Source: Streptosporangium nondiastaticum
GTDB taxonomy: Bacteria > Actinomycetota > Actinomycetes > Streptomycetales > Streptomycetaceae
Assembly: GCF_003011965.1 (NCBI RefSeq)
Contig: NZ_PXWG01000006.1
Span: 62,001 to 126,000 of the forward strand
Direction of reading: 5' to 3'
DNA: 64,000 bases
The notes beneath the pieces were generated by a model, which worked only from the letters and a program-made list of their open reading frames with translations, was not told the origin of the DNA and made no database searches. The position numbers and the translations under genes are program-made. Shown here in pieces: positions 50,852 to 59,644 of this stretch; the stretch's first letter is position 1, and every line of letters begins with the position of its first letter.

Positions 50852-50977
50852 CACAGCCGCGGTGAAAGCCGGGGCGCCGCGGCCCCGGCATCTCCGGCCC
50901 CCCGACGCCCCCGTAACAGCCGCCGGCGAAGCCGGGAGCGCCGCGGCCCCGGCCCCTCCGGCACCCGACGCCCCCCG
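50852..50977. repeat. Two imperfect 63-bp tandem units
   Basis: ACAGCCGC(G/C)G...GCGCCGCGGCCCCGGC...CCGACGCCCC is repeated with a 63-bp period in the 409-bp gap between the phosphatase start and the NlpC/P60 gene end. No gene is seen in this gap. Confidence 0.65.
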
Positions 50978-51005
50978 GCAACCGGCACAACCACCCGCAC
51001 CCCCC

Positions 51006-52079
51006 TCACCCCGGCCGCACGACCCCCAGCACCGGCATCGAGCCCGCGCCCGCGATCGTCACCTGCCGGCCCGGCCGCGGCGCGTGCACCATCGCGCCGT
51101 CGCCCACGTACATCCCGACGTGGCTCGCGTCGCCGAAGTAGATGATCAGGTCGCCGGGCCGCATGTCCTTGAGGTCCACCTTGGGCAGCAGGCGCCACTG
51201 GTCCTGCGAGGTGCGCGGGATCGCCCGGCCCGCGGCCGCCCAGGCCTTCAGCGTCAGCCCGGAGCAGTCGTACGTGTCGGGCCCCTCGGCGCCCCACACG
51301 TAGTTCTTGCCGATCTGGGCGGTCGCGAAGTCGACCGCCCGCTTGCCCTCGGCCGTGGCGGCGCCCGAGCCCTTGAGCCCGGCGCCCTTCACCGCGTCCG
51401 AGGAGAGCCACTTCTGCTGGGCCTGGCGGGCGCGCTCCTCCTCCAGCAGCCGCAGCCGTTCGCGTTCCTTCTCCTCCAGCTTCGACTCCAGCTCCTTGGC
51501 GGCCGCGAGCTTGGCCTCGATCTCCTTCTTCGCGCCCTCCTTCTTGCGGCGCTCGCCGTCGAGGGTCTTCCAGCGCTCGCCGGCGGCCTTGGCGTAGCCG
51601 TCGATGGCCTTCTGGGCGGCGGCGACCTGGGTGATCAGCCCGCGCGTGGCGGCCTGCCCCTTGTGGGTGAGGGCCGCGCCGTCGAAGAAGCTCTCGGGGG
51701 AGCCGGAGAGCAGGAGCCGGACCTGGGGCGGCATGCTGCCGTCGCGGTACTGGGCGCGGGCCAGGGAGCCGGCCTGGTTCTTGAGGCGGTTCATCCGCTC
51801 CTGGGCCTCGGCCGCGGACTTCGCGATCTCGGCGATCGACTTCTCCTGGCTGCGCTGGGCCTCGTTCGCGGCGTTGTAGGCGTCCGTGGCGGCCTCGGCC
51901 TGCCGGTAGAGGCCCTCCACCTCCTTGTGGACGTCTTCCAGGGAGCGCGGTGGCTTGGGTTCCGCATACGCCGTGCCGGGCATGGTGGCCACCACCCCGG
52001 CCACCGCCAGGACGCATATCAATGCGGTCACCGAGATCACGCGTCTGCCTCCGCAGCCCTCGCCTCTGCCGACCGCCAT
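51006..52079 (-). CDS. Secreted NlpC/P60 peptidoglycan hydrolase
   Basis: A 357-residue exported cell-wall hydrolase. The signal peptide (VISVTALICVLAVAGVVATM, then AYAE cleavage) is followed by a long coiled-coil (residues about 40-230, Glu/Ala/Lys/Arg heptads) and a C-terminal NlpC/P60 domain with catalytic Cys in TYDCSGLTLKAW and His in ASHVGMYVGDG. It cleaves stem-peptide bonds; coiled coils like this regulate RipA/CwlO-type enzymes. The ATG at 52079 is chosen over one 15 codons upstream because it begins the signal peptide. I see no ydaO-type motif in the upstream 300 bp. Confidence 0.92.
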   Translation of the reverse strand: MAVGRGEGCGGRRVISVTALICVLAVAGVVATMPGTAYAEPKPPRSLEDVHKEVEGLYRQAEAATDAYNAANEAQRSQEKSIAEIAKSAAEAQERMNRLKNQAGSLARAQYRDGSMPPQVRLLLSGSPESFFDGAALTHKGQAATRGLITQVAAAQKAIDGYAKAAGERWKTLDGERRKKEGAKKEIEAKLAAAKELESKLEEKERERLRLLEEERARQAQQKWLSSDAVKGAGLKGSGAATAEGKRAVDFATAQIGKNYVWGAEGPDTYDCSGLTLKAWAAAGRAIPRTSQDQWRLLPKVDLKDMRPGDLIIYFGDASHVGMYVGDGAMVHAPRPGRQVTIAGAGSMPVLGVVRPG

Positions 52080-52379
52080 GCTCCCAGTGATTCCGGCGTC
52101 CGCATTCCAGCCGTTCCGCCCCACAGACCACCTCCGCGGTCAATGCCCCCACGTCTGACATACCGTCACGCGAGGAAGGGATGCTGCCATGACGCCCCGC
52201 AAACCGACAGAGATCTGCGTCACACTCAGGAGAGTCCGGCCTGCAACCACCGCACGGACCGCACGAGACCGGCCACGCGAGCCCTCCGCGGGCTCCCCGC
52301 GGTCCCCCCGCAAGCCCTCCGCGAGCCACCCGCCCCAGGTTCCATGATCTTTTCGGAGGCCACCACCCTGACGGGTGAG

Positions 52380-52401
52380 GTTCACCCTGCGTTCACTCTT
52401 C
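52380..52401 (+). promoter_or_regulatory. PHO box of pstS
   Basis: Two adjacent 11-bp direct-repeat units, GTTCACCCTGC and GTTCACTCTTC, match the Streptomyces PhoP-box consensus. It lies 121 bp upstream of the pstS start; TAATTT at 52429-52434 is a possible -10. Confidence 0.9.
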
Positions 52402-52522
52402 CCCATCGACCGCTTCACCTGATCTGCCTAATTTCGCCGATAGAGGGTGCGGGCAGAAGCGTCCGCGCCGGAAACCTCTCGCACGCCGCCCCAGCGGCGG
52501 CTCCCGGAAGGAACACCCGAAA

Positions 52523-53653
52523 GTGAAGCTTCAGCGCAAGAACCGGCTCCGCGCCGTCGCTCTCGGCGCCATCGCCGTCTCCGGCGCCCTGGTCCTCACG
52601 GCGTGCGGCTCGGACGACAACAGCGGTGGCGGTTCCACCGGCGGCGGCTCCACCAAGGCCGCGGGCAACATCAAGTGCGAGGGCAAGGGGCAGCTCCTGG
52701 CCTCGGGCTCGTCCGCGCAGAAGAACGCCATGGACCTCTGGGTCAAGAACTTCATGGCGGCCTGCAAGGACATCCAGATCAACTACAAGCCCACCGGCTC
52801 GGGCGCGGGCATCCAGGAGTTCCTCCAGGGCAAGACCGCCTTCGCGGGCTCCGACTCGGCGCTCAAGCCGGAGGAGGTCGCGAAGTCCAAGGAGGTCGTC
52901 AAGGGCGGCCAGGGCATCAACCTCCCGATGGTCGGCGGCCCGATCGCGATCGGCTACAACGTCCCGGGCGTGGACAACCTCGTCCTCGACGCCGACACCC
53001 TCGCCAAGATCTTCGACGGCAAGATCGAGAAGTGGAACGACGAGGCGATCGCCAAGCTCAACAAGGACGCCAAGCTCCCGGACCTCAAGATCCAGGCGTT
53101 CCACCGCTCCGACGAGTCGGGCACCACGGACAACTTCACCAAGTACCTCAAGGCCGCCGCCGACAAGTCCTGGCCGTACGAGCCCGCGAAGGCCTGGAAG
53201 GCCAAGGGCGGCCAGTCCGCGGACGGCTCCGCCGGTGTCTCCTCGCAGGTCAAGCAGACCCAGGGCGCCATCTCCTACTTCGAGCTCTCCTACGCCACGG
53301 CCAGCTCGATCAAGACGGTGAAGCTCAACACCGGCGCCTCCGCCCCGGTCGAGGCCTCCTCCGAGAACGCCTCGAAGGCCATCGCCGAGGCGAAGATCGC
53401 CGGCACCGGCAAGGACCTGGCGCTCAAGCTGAACTACACCACCAAGGCCGAGGGCGCCTACCCGATCACCCTGGTCACGTACGAGATCGCCGGTGACCAG
53501 GGCAACAAGGCCGAGACCCTCCCCGCGGTCAAGTCCTTCCTCTCCTACATCGCGAGCGCGGACGGCCAGTCGGTCCTGAAGGACCTCGGCTACGCCCCGC
53601 TGCCCGCCGAGATCGCCACGAAGGTCCGCGAGACGGTCGCGAGCCTGTCCTGA
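52523..53653 (+). CDS. pstS: Phosphate-binding lipoprotein PstS
   Basis: A 376-residue high-affinity phosphate-binding lipoprotein. The signal peptide (LRAVALGAIAVSGALVLTAC) ends at a lipobox LTAC, followed by a Gly/Ser linker. The ligand-binding fold has LLASGSSAQKNAMDLWVKNF, FAGSDSALKPEEV and FHRSDESGTTDNFTKYL, with the Ser/Asp/Thr residues that hold phosphate. The GTG at 52523 follows GGAAGGAA. It is strongly controlled by PhoP via the upstream PHO box. A large hairpin separates it from pstC. Confidence 0.96.
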   Translation: MKLQRKNRLRAVALGAIAVSGALVLTACGSDDNSGGGSTGGGSTKAAGNIKCEGKGQLLASGSSAQKNAMDLWVKNFMAACKDIQINYKPTGSGAGIQEFLQGKTAFAGSDSALKPEEVAKSKEVVKGGQGINLPMVGGPIAIGYNVPGVDNLVLDADTLAKIFDGKIEKWNDEAIAKLNKDAKLPDLKIQAFHRSDESGTTDNFTKYLKAAADKSWPYEPAKAWKAKGGQSADGSAGVSSQVKQTQGAISYFELSYATASSIKTVKLNTGASAPVEASSENASKAIAEAKIAGTGKDLALKLNYTTKAEGAYPITLVTYEIAGDQGNKAETLPAVKSFLSYIASADGQSVLKDLGYAPLPAEIATKVRETVASLS

Positions 53654-53658
53654 GCCGT

Positions 53659-53694
53659 GTGTGGCGGGGCTCCGGCACCGGAGCCCCGCCACAC
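53659..53694 (+). terminator. 17-bp hairpin between pstS and pstC
   Basis: Perfect stem GTGTGGCGGGGCTCCGG / CCGGAGCCCCGCCACAC with a CA loop. It probably stabilises pstS mRNA or partly terminates transcription, giving more PstS than PstCAB. Confidence 0.85.
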
Positions 53695-53766
53695 CGTCCG
53701 GTGCACCGCCGCACGAGGAGCCGCCTCCCCCGCCGGGGAGCGGCCCCGCAGACCGGAGAAATCCCC

Positions 53767-54771
53767 ATGGACATAACCAGCTCAACCGCCGACAGCAGCC
53801 CACCGGCGAGGCCGGGCGCGAAGCCGGGCTCGAAGGCCGCGAATGCCGCGAAGGGCGCCACCCGCCCGGGCGACCGGATCTTCCTCGCCCTCTCCCGCGG
53901 CTCCGGCCTCCTGCTTCTGGTGATCATGGCCGCCATCGCGGCCTTCCTCGCCGTCCGGGCCACCAACGCCCTCTCCCACAACGAAGGCAACTTCTTCACC
54001 ACCTTCGAGTGGAGCGCCAACGCCACCCCGCCGGTCTTCGGCATCGCCGTCCTGGCCTTCGGCACGATCGTCAGCTCGCTGATCGCGATGATCATCGCCG
54101 TGCCGGTGGCCATCGGGGTCGCGCTGTTCATCTCGCACTACGCCCCGCGCCGGCTCGCCGCCCCGCTCGCGTACGTGATCGACCTGCTCGCCGCCGTACC
54201 GTCCATCGTCTACGGCCTGTGGGGCGCCCTCTTCCTGGTGCCGCATCTCGGCGGCCTCTACAGCTGGATGAACGACTACCTCGGCTGGACCGGCGTCTTC
54301 GCGTACCACGACGGCGCCGCCCGCTCCCTCTTCACCATCGGCATCCTGCTGGCGATCATGATCCTGCCGATCGTCACCAGCGTCAGCCGCGAGGTCTTCC
54401 TGCAGGCCCCGAAGATGCACGAGGAGGCCGCGCTCGCGCTCGGCGCCACCCGCTGGGAAGTCATCCGGATGGCTGTCCTCCCCTTCGGCCGCTCCGGTGT
54501 CATCAGCGCCTCCATGCTCGGCCTCGGCCGCGCCCTCGGCGAGACGATGGCCGTCGCCACCGTCCTCTCCCCCAGCTTCACCATCGGCAAGAGCCTGCTG
54601 GACCCGGGCGGCGGCACGTTCGCCCAGAACATCGCCAGCAGCTTCAAGGAGTCCGGTGAGATCGGCAAGGACGCCCTGATCGCCTCCGGCCTCGTCCTCT
54701 TCGTCCTGACCCTGCTGGTCAACGGAGCGGCCCGGCTGATCATCGCGCGTCGCAAGGAGTACTCGGAATGA
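53767..54771 (+). CDS. pstC: Phosphate ABC transporter permease PstC
   Basis: A 334-residue permease with six TM helices: [59 protein letters not shown] and others. The binding-protein-dependent EAA loop [20 protein letters not shown] contacts PstB. The ATG at 53767 is chosen after GGAGAAAT. The stop overlaps the pstA start (ATGA), so they are translated together. Confidence 0.96.
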   Translation: MDITSSTADSSPPARPGAKPGSKAANAAKGATRPGDRIFLALSRGSGLLLLVIMAAIAAFLAVRATNALSHNEGNFFTTFEWSANATPPVFGIAVLAFGTIVSSLIAMIIAVPVAIGVALFISHYAPRRLAAPLAYVIDLLAAVPSIVYGLWGALFLVPHLGGLYSWMNDYLGWTGVFAYHDGAARSLFTIGILLAIMILPIVTSVSREVFLQAPKMHEEAALALGATRWEVIRMAVLPFGRSGVISASMLGLGRALGETMAVATVLSPSFTIGKSLLDPGGGTFAQNIASSFKESGEIGKDALIASGLVLFVLTLLVNGAARLIIARRKEYSE

Positions 54772-55853
54772 GCGACGTGACCATCGACCAGCCGCTGGTC
54801 TCCGACGGCGCCCCGCCGCCGCGGCCCGTGTCGCTGCGCCAGCCGCGCCTGCCGCGCTGGGCCCCGGCCGCCGTCGCCGCCGGTGCGATCGCCGCGGGCT
54901 GCGGGATCGGCCTGGGCGCCGCGCTGAGCAGCCGCATCCAGTGGGGCCTGATCGCCGCCGGCCTCTTCGTCATCGTGATGTACGCCCTCGCGGCGCGCGT
55001 CGAGGGCCGCCGCCAGGCCACGGACCGACTGGCGACCAGCCTCGTCTGGGTCTGCTTCCTGCTCGCCGTCGTACCGCTGGTCTCCCTGATCTGGGAGACC
55101 GTCGCCCGCGGCATCAAGGTCCTCGACGGGAACTTCCTCACCCACTCCATGGCCGGTGTCCTCACCATCCAGCCCGGTGGCGGCGTCTACCACGCGATCA
55201 TCGGCACCCTGGAGCAGGTCGGCATCGCCACCGCCATCGCGGCCCCGGTGGGCCTGCTGACGGCCGTCTACCTCGTCGAGTACGGGCGCGGCCGGCTGGC
55301 GAAGGCCGTGACGTTCTTCGTGGACGTCATGACGGGCATCCCGTCGATCGTCGCGGGTCTGTTCATCCTGAGCTTCTGGATCCTCATGCTCGACTTCGGC
55401 TACTCGGGCTTCGCCGGCTCGATGGCCCTGGCGATCCTGATGATGCCGGTCGTCGTCCGCTCCACCGAGGAGATGCTCAAGCTCGTCCCCAACGAGCTGC
55501 GCGAGGCCTCGCTGGCCCTGGGCGTGCCGAAGTGGCGCACGATCCTCAAGGTCGTCCTGCCCACGGCCATCGGCGGCATCGCCACCGGCGTCACGCTCGC
55601 CATCGCCCGCATCGCCGGCGAGTCCGCCCCGATCGTCCTGCTGGTCTTCGGCTCCCAGGTGATCAACAACAACCCGTTCGACGGGGCCCAGTCCTCCCTG
55701 CCGTACTACATCTACGAGCAGTGGGCGGCCGGCAACGACGCCAGCTACGCCCGCGCCTGGGCGGCGGCGCTCGTCCTCATCGCCTTCGTCATGATCCTGA
55801 ATCTGGTGGCCCGCGGCATCGCCCGCTGGAAGGCCCCCAAGACCGGCCGCTGA
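54768..55853 (+). CDS. pstA: Phosphate ABC transporter permease PstA
   Basis: A 361-residue permease partner of PstC: several TM helices from [20 protein letters not shown] onward, [20 protein letters not shown], and the EAA loop [20 protein letters not shown]. It overlaps pstC by 4 bp and precedes pstB by 32 bp, forming the pstSCAB operon. Confidence 0.96.
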   Translation: MSDVTIDQPLVSDGAPPPRPVSLRQPRLPRWAPAAVAAGAIAAGCGIGLGAALSSRIQWGLIAAGLFVIVMYALAARVEGRRQATDRLATSLVWVCFLLAVVPLVSLIWETVARGIKVLDGNFLTHSMAGVLTIQPGGGVYHAIIGTLEQVGIATAIAAPVGLLTAVYLVEYGRGRLAKAVTFFVDVMTGIPSIVAGLFILSFWILMLDFGYSGFAGSMALAILMMPVVVRSTEEMLKLVPNELREASLALGVPKWRTILKVVLPTAIGGIATGVTLAIARIAGESAPIVLLVFGSQVINNNPFDGAQSSLPYYIYEQWAAGNDASYARAWAAALVLIAFVMILNLVARGIARWKAPKTGR

Positions 55854-55885
55854 CGCGGTTTTTTCCGAAAGAAGTAGTGATCCCC

Positions 55886-56665
55886 ATGGCCAAGCGAATC
55901 GACGTCAGCGGCCTCTCCGCCTACTACGGCACCCACAAGGCCATCGACGACATCTCGATGACCGTCGAACCCCGCTCCGTCACGGCCTTCATCGGCCCCT
56001 CCGGCTGCGGCAAGTCGACCTTCCTGCGCACCCTGAACCGCATGCACGAGGTCACCCCCGGCGGCCGCGTCGAGGGCAAGGTGATGCTGGACGACGAGAA
56101 CCTCTACGGCGCCGGCGTCGACCCGGTCTCCGTGCGCCGCACGGTCGGCATGGTCTTCCAGCGGCCGAACCCCTTCCCGACCATGTCGATCTACGAGAAC
56201 GTGGCCGCGGGCATCCGCCTCAACGGGGGCCGCATCCGCAAGGCCGAGCTGGACGACGTGGTGGAGAAGTCCCTCCAGGGCGCGAACCTCTGGAAGGAGG
56301 TCAAGGACCGGCTGAACAAGCCGGGAGCGGGCCTCTCCGGCGGCCAGCAGCAGCGGCTGTGCATAGCCCGGGCGATCGCGGTGGAGCCGCAGGTCCTGCT
56401 GATGGACGAGCCCTGCTCGGCGCTCGACCCGATCTCGACGCTCGCGATCGAGGACCTGATCGGGGAGCTGAAGGAGCGCTTCACGATCGTGATCGTGACG
56501 CACAACATGCAGCAGGCGGCGCGCGTCTCCGACCGCACGGCGTTCTTCAACCTGGCGGGCGTCGGCCAGCCGGGCAAGCTGGTCGAGATCGACGAGACGG
56601 CGAGGATCTTCTCGAACCCGTCGGTCCAGGCCACGGAGGACTACATCTCGGGCCGGTTCGGCTAG
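55886..56665 (+). CDS. pstB: Phosphate ABC transporter ATPase PstB
   Basis: A 259-residue ATPase that energises PstCA. Walker [10 protein letters not shown], the PstB motif [20 protein letters not shown], signature [16 protein letters not shown], Walker [14 protein letters not shown] and switch [12 protein letters not shown]. The ATG at 55886 is well placed behind GAAAGAAG. It is followed by a strong terminator shared with convergent pit. Confidence 0.97.
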   Translation: MAKRIDVSGLSAYYGTHKAIDDISMTVEPRSVTAFIGPSGCGKSTFLRTLNRMHEVTPGGRVEGKVMLDDENLYGAGVDPVSVRRTVGMVFQRPNPFPTMSIYENVAAGIRLNGGRIRKAELDDVVEKSLQGANLWKEVKDRLNKPGAGLSGGQQQRLCIARAIAVEPQVLLMDEPCSALDPISTLAIEDLIGELKERFTIVIVTHNMQQAARVSDRTAFFNLAGVGQPGKLVEIDETARIFSNPSVQATEDYISGRFG

Positions 56666-56721
56666 GCCGCCTCCCCCTGAGCCGCCTTACGGCGCTGCAT
56701 GGCGGTGCCGCCGCAAGGCGA

Positions 56722-56758
56722 AGGGCCCGCCCCCTGTTCGTACCAGGGGGCGGGCCCT
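56722..56758. terminator. Bidirectional terminator between pstB and pit
   Basis: Perfect 15-bp stem AGGGCCCGCCCCCTG / CAGGGGGCGGGCCCT with a 7-nt loop lies between convergent pstB and pit. Confidence 0.88.
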
Positions 56759-56833
56759 ACTCCGTGAGCGGTCCGGAATCAGCACTCCGTAAGCGGTCCG
56801 GAATCAGCACTCCGTAAGCGGTCCGGGATCAGC
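56759..56833. repeat. Three tandem 25-bp units at the pit stop
   Basis: ACTCCGT(G/A)AGCGGTCCGG(A/G)ATCAGC is repeated three times. The unit nearest the gene contains the pit stop codon (TGA at 56831-56829, minus strand). Confidence 0.92.
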
Positions 56834-57827
56834 CGAACGCCAGGTTGACCACCCAGTAAGCCAGCGCGGCGACCAGCGCCGCGGCGGGCATCGTGATGAA
56901 CCAGCCCAGGATGATGTTCTTCGCGACGCCCCAGCGGACCGCGTTCACCCGCTTGGTCGCGCCGACGCCCATGATCGCCGAGGTGATCACGTGCGTCGTG
57001 GAGATCGGCGCGTGGAACATGAACGCGGTCGTGAACATGACCGACGCGCCCGTGGTCTCCGCGGCGAAGCCCTGCGGCGGGTCCAGCTCGATGATCTTCC
57101 GGCCGAGCGTCCGCATGATGCGCCAGCCGCCCGCGTACGTGCCGAGCGAGAGCATGATCGCGCAGGCGAGCTTGACCCACACCGGGATGGCGTCGCCCTT
57201 GGCCTGCACGTCGCCGATGACCAGGGCCATCATCACGATGCCCATGGTCTTCTGGGCGTCCTGCAGACCGTGGCCGAGCGCCATGCCCGCGGCCGAGACC
57301 GTCTGGGCGATCCGGAACCCGCGCTTGGCCTTGTGCGGGTTGGCGCGGCGGAACATCCACATGATCGCGACCATCACCAGATAGCCGAGGATCAGGCCGA
57401 CGAACGGCGAGAGGAACATCGGAATGACGATCTTCTCGACCACGCCCGACCAGATGACGGCCGTGCCGCCCGCGAGCGCCGCGCCCACCATGCCGCCGAA
57501 GAGGGCGTGCGAGGAGGACGAGGGCAGGCCGAAGTACCAGGTGATCAGGTTCCAGGCGATCGCGCCGATCAGAGCGGCGAAGAGGATGCCCATCCCCTTG
57601 TCGCCCGTCGGCGTCTCGATCAGGCCCTCACTGACCGTCTTGGCCACGCCGCTGCCCAGGAAGGCACCGGCGAGGTTCATGACGGCCGCCATCGCGAGGG
57701 CCGCGCGGGGGGTCAGCGCCCGGGTGGACACCGAGGTCGCGATGGCGTTCGCGGAGTCGTGAAAGCCGTTGGTATAGGTGAAGCCGAGCGCGACCCCGAT
57801 GGTCACGACGAGAGCAAAGGTGTCCAC
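56829..57827 (-). CDS. pit: PiT-family low-affinity phosphate transporter
   Basis: A 332-residue phosphate permease. N-terminal ALGFTYTNGFHDSANAIATS with the PiT GFHDSANA signature, GLPSSSSHALFGGMVGAAL, and the C-terminal counterpart FMFHAPISTTHVITSAIMGV. About ten TM helices. The GTG at 57827 lies 6 bp after the DUF47 gene, so the two form one transcription unit. It handles phosphate-replete uptake, complementing the pst operon that converges on it. Confidence 0.94.
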   Translation of the reverse strand: MDTFALVVTIGVALGFTYTNGFHDSANAIATSVSTRALTPRAALAMAAVMNLAGAFLGSGVAKTVSEGLIETPTGDKGMGILFAALIGAIAWNLITWYFGLPSSSSHALFGGMVGAALAGGTAVIWSGVVEKIVIPMFLSPFVGLILGYLVMVAIMWMFRRANPHKAKRGFRIAQTVSAAGMALGHGLQDAQKTMGIVMMALVIGDVQAKGDAIPVWVKLACAIMLSLGTYAGGWRIMRTLGRKIIELDPPQGFAAETTGASVMFTTAFMFHAPISTTHVITSAIMGVGATKRVNAVRWGVAKNIILGWFITMPAAALVAALAYWVVNLAFG

Positions 57828-57833
57828 CGGGGG

Positions 57834-58454
57834 TCAGGACTCCTTGACCGCGATGGTCTCGACGGTGTTGGCGACGTGCTCGAACGCGTCGGCCGCCTCT
57901 TCCAGCACGTCCACGATCTGCTTCAGCTTCAGCACCTCGATGGCGTCGTACTTGCCGTTGAAGAGCTGGGCCAGGAGCTTGCGATGGATCTGGTCCGCCT
58001 GGTTCTCCAGACGGTTCACCTCGATCCAGTACTCCGTGAGATTCGTCATGGTGCGGAGGTTCGGCATGGCCTCGGCGGTCAGCTCGGCGGCCCGCGCGAG
58101 GACCTCGATCTGCTGCTCGACGCCCTTCGGAAGCTCCTCGATCTGGTACAGGACGACCAGGTCGACGGCCTCTTCCATGAAGTCCATGATGTCGTCGAGC
58201 GAGCCGGCGAGGGCGTAGATGTCCTCGCGGTCGAACGGCGTGATGAAGGACGAGTTCAGCTGATGGAAGATCGCGTGCGTGGCATCGTCCCCCGCGTGCT
58301 CCGCTGCGCGCATCCGTTCGGCGATCTCGGCCCGTGCGGACGTATCCGCTCCGAGCAGTTCCATCAGGAGCTTGGAGCCCGTGACGATGTTGTCCGCGGA
58401 GGCGGCGAACATGTCGTAGAAGCTCGTCTCCCTGGGGGTCAGACGAAAGCGCAC
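57834..58454 (-). CDS. DUF47/PhoU-like accessory protein of Pit
   Basis: A 206-residue PhoU-like three-helix-bundle protein (DUF47): LTPRETSFYDMFAASADNIV, AAEHAGDDATHAIFHQLNSS, FITPFDREDIYALAGSLDDI and LENQADQIHRKLLAQLF. It modulates the adjacent Pit transporter, as its fixed gene pairing suggests. The GTG at 58454 is the only good start. No clear PHO box is visible in its 230-bp upstream region. Confidence 0.94.
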   Translation of the reverse strand: MRFRLTPRETSFYDMFAASADNIVTGSKLLMELLGADTSARAEIAERMRAAEHAGDDATHAIFHQLNSSFITPFDREDIYALAGSLDDIMDFMEEAVDLVVLYQIEELPKGVEQQIEVLARAAELTAEAMPNLRTMTNLTEYWIEVNRLENQADQIHRKLLAQLFNGKYDAIEVLKLKQIVDVLEEAADAFEHVANTVETIAVKES

Positions 58455-58602
58455 GTGGGATCCTCGGGGTGCAACGGATTCGGTCTCGTTGATGCTAGGC
58501 GCATCATCCAGCCACAGCTAACTGGCATTCCCTCAGTGTCGCCCATCGGGCAGAGTGCTCATGAAGCCAGGTACCGCCGCCGCGGGCAAAATTCTGTACC
58601 AT

Positions 58603-58619
58603 ATACCCTCTGGGGGTAT
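58603..58619. promoter_or_regulatory. CsoR operator
   Basis: ATACCCTCTGGGGGTAT is an imperfect palindrome of the G-tract/AT type recognised by CsoR repressors. It lies 65 bp upstream of csoR, so autoregulation is likely. Confidence 0.85.
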
Positions 58620-58683
58620 GCGGGCGGGGTACGCACCAGCCACGCGCACCACCAGCCCGCCGGACCGCAGGAGGACGGACCCC

Positions 58684-59064
58684 ATGACGACCACGGAAGC
58701 CCCGCTGACCAGCGGCGACGATGCTGCGGCGGCCCGTGGCGCGGCCGCGGCCTGCCACGGCGAGGCCGCCGCCCCGGCCGGTCCGCACGGCTACAGCAAG
58801 CAGAAGGACCAGCACCTCAAGCGCCTGCGCCGGATCGAGGGCCAGATCCGCGGCCTCCAGCGCATGGTCGAGGAGGACGTCTACTGCATCGACATACTCA
58901 CGCAGGTGTCGGCGAGCACGAAGGCCCTGCAGTCCTTCGCCCTGCAGCTGCTGGAGGAGCACCTGCGGCACTGCGTCGCCCAGGCCGCGGTCAAGGGCGG
59001 GGACGAGATCGACGCGAAGGTGGCGGAGGCGAGCGCGGCGATCGCGCGCCTGCTGCGGACGTAG
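58684..59064 (+). CDS. csoR: CsoR, copper-sensing repressor
   Basis: A 126-residue copper-responsive repressor. After a disordered Ala-rich N-terminus comes the CsoR fold (KDQHLKRLRRIEGQIRGLQR). The Cu(I)-binding triad is complete: C68 (DVYCIDILTQ), H93 and C97 (EEHLRHCVAQ), with the 25 and 4 residue spacing seen in characterised CsoR. It represses copper export genes until Cu(I) binds. No copZ or copA gene is adjacent, so its targets lie elsewhere. Its stop lies in a 24-bp tandem repeat. Confidence 0.95.
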   Translation: MTTTEAPLTSGDDAAAARGAAAACHGEAAAPAGPHGYSKQKDQHLKRLRRIEGQIRGLQRMVEEDVYCIDILTQVSASTKALQSFALQLLEEHLRHCVAQAAVKGGDEIDAKVAEASAAIARLLRT

Positions 59065-59136
59065 CGGTTTCCGCGGCTGCAGACGTAGCGGTTTCCGCGG
59101 CCGCAGCGGTTCCACGACCGTGGCGGTTTCCGCTGC
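59053..59136. repeat. 24-bp tandem duplication at the csoR stop
   Basis: CTGC(G/A)GACGTAGCGGTTTC(CGCGG) is repeated exactly at 59053 and 59077 with one difference, followed by decayed copies. The csoR TAG stop is in the first copy. Confidence 0.88.
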
Positions 59137-59178
59137 CGTACGGGCCGGGGCCGTCCCGCCGCGGCCGGCGATCTCTTA

Positions 59179-59244
59179 CCGCCGCAGCGGCGCGTCACCA
59201 CGACGAGACGGACCCGGCGGTGCCGAACCCGCCGAGACCGTTAC
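59179..59244. repeat. Intergenic repeat, copy d
   Basis: CCGCCGCAGCGGCGCG...ACCCGGCGGTGCCGAAC shares its core with copy c and lies between convergent csoR and a small gene. Confidence 0.6.
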
Positions 59245-59251
59245 TCCTCGG

Positions 59252-59425
59252 CTACTCCTCGGCCTTTCCCCCGGCAGGGACGACCCGCAGAACCTCGTCG
59301 ATGCGATCGGCGCTCAGCCGGTCCTCGTCCGCGCTGGACGCGGCGATCATCAAATCACCGTAGAGATCGATCTCGATGAGGGCCACGGGATCCGGCCCGC
59401 CCGACGAACCGCGTCGCGAAACCAC
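59252..59425 (-). CDS. Conserved 57-residue Streptomyces protein
   Basis: A small acidic cytoplasmic protein with the conserved block DPVALIEIDLYGDLMIAASS and a tail DEVLRVVPAGG. The GTG at 59425 follows GGAGG with ideal spacing. Similar small proteins are widespread in Streptomyces with no assigned role. It lies 220 bp after the start of the upstream lipoprotein operon on the same strand. Confidence 0.75.
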   Translation of the reverse strand: MVSRRGSSGGPDPVALIEIDLYGDLMIAASSADEDRLSADRIDEVLRVVPAGGKAEE

Positions 59426-59644
59426 GTGATTCACCTCCTCGGGTCTTTCGCCTCGGGTCCGGGACTCGATCTCGGACTCGTGCCTCGGTTGTCCTGGCCG
59501 TACTCGTCGTACCGGTCGTAAGTCGTCACTCGCCGTACCGGTCGTACTGCTCTTTCGTTCCTCGGCTAACCAGCCTAGTGATCGGTACACATGGCGCGCA
59601 TGGCACAGAAGGACCATTTCCATGGCCAACTACGCCCTGCCGCG

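Noticed and set aside
50791-50865. Possible small gene after GAGGGGAG at 50773
   Set aside because: The frame from ATG 50791 runs far into GC-rich repeats and antisense DNA without a proper stop; no coding signature.
52080-52380. c-di-AMP riboswitch upstream of the NlpC/P60 gene
   Set aside because: Such genes often carry one in Streptomyces, but I find no recognisable ydaO core in this stretch.
50772-52526. A 584-codon plus-strand open frame
   Set aside because: It is antisense to the NlpC/P60 gene, which has a signal peptide and catalytic motifs; the plus frame has no recognisable domain.
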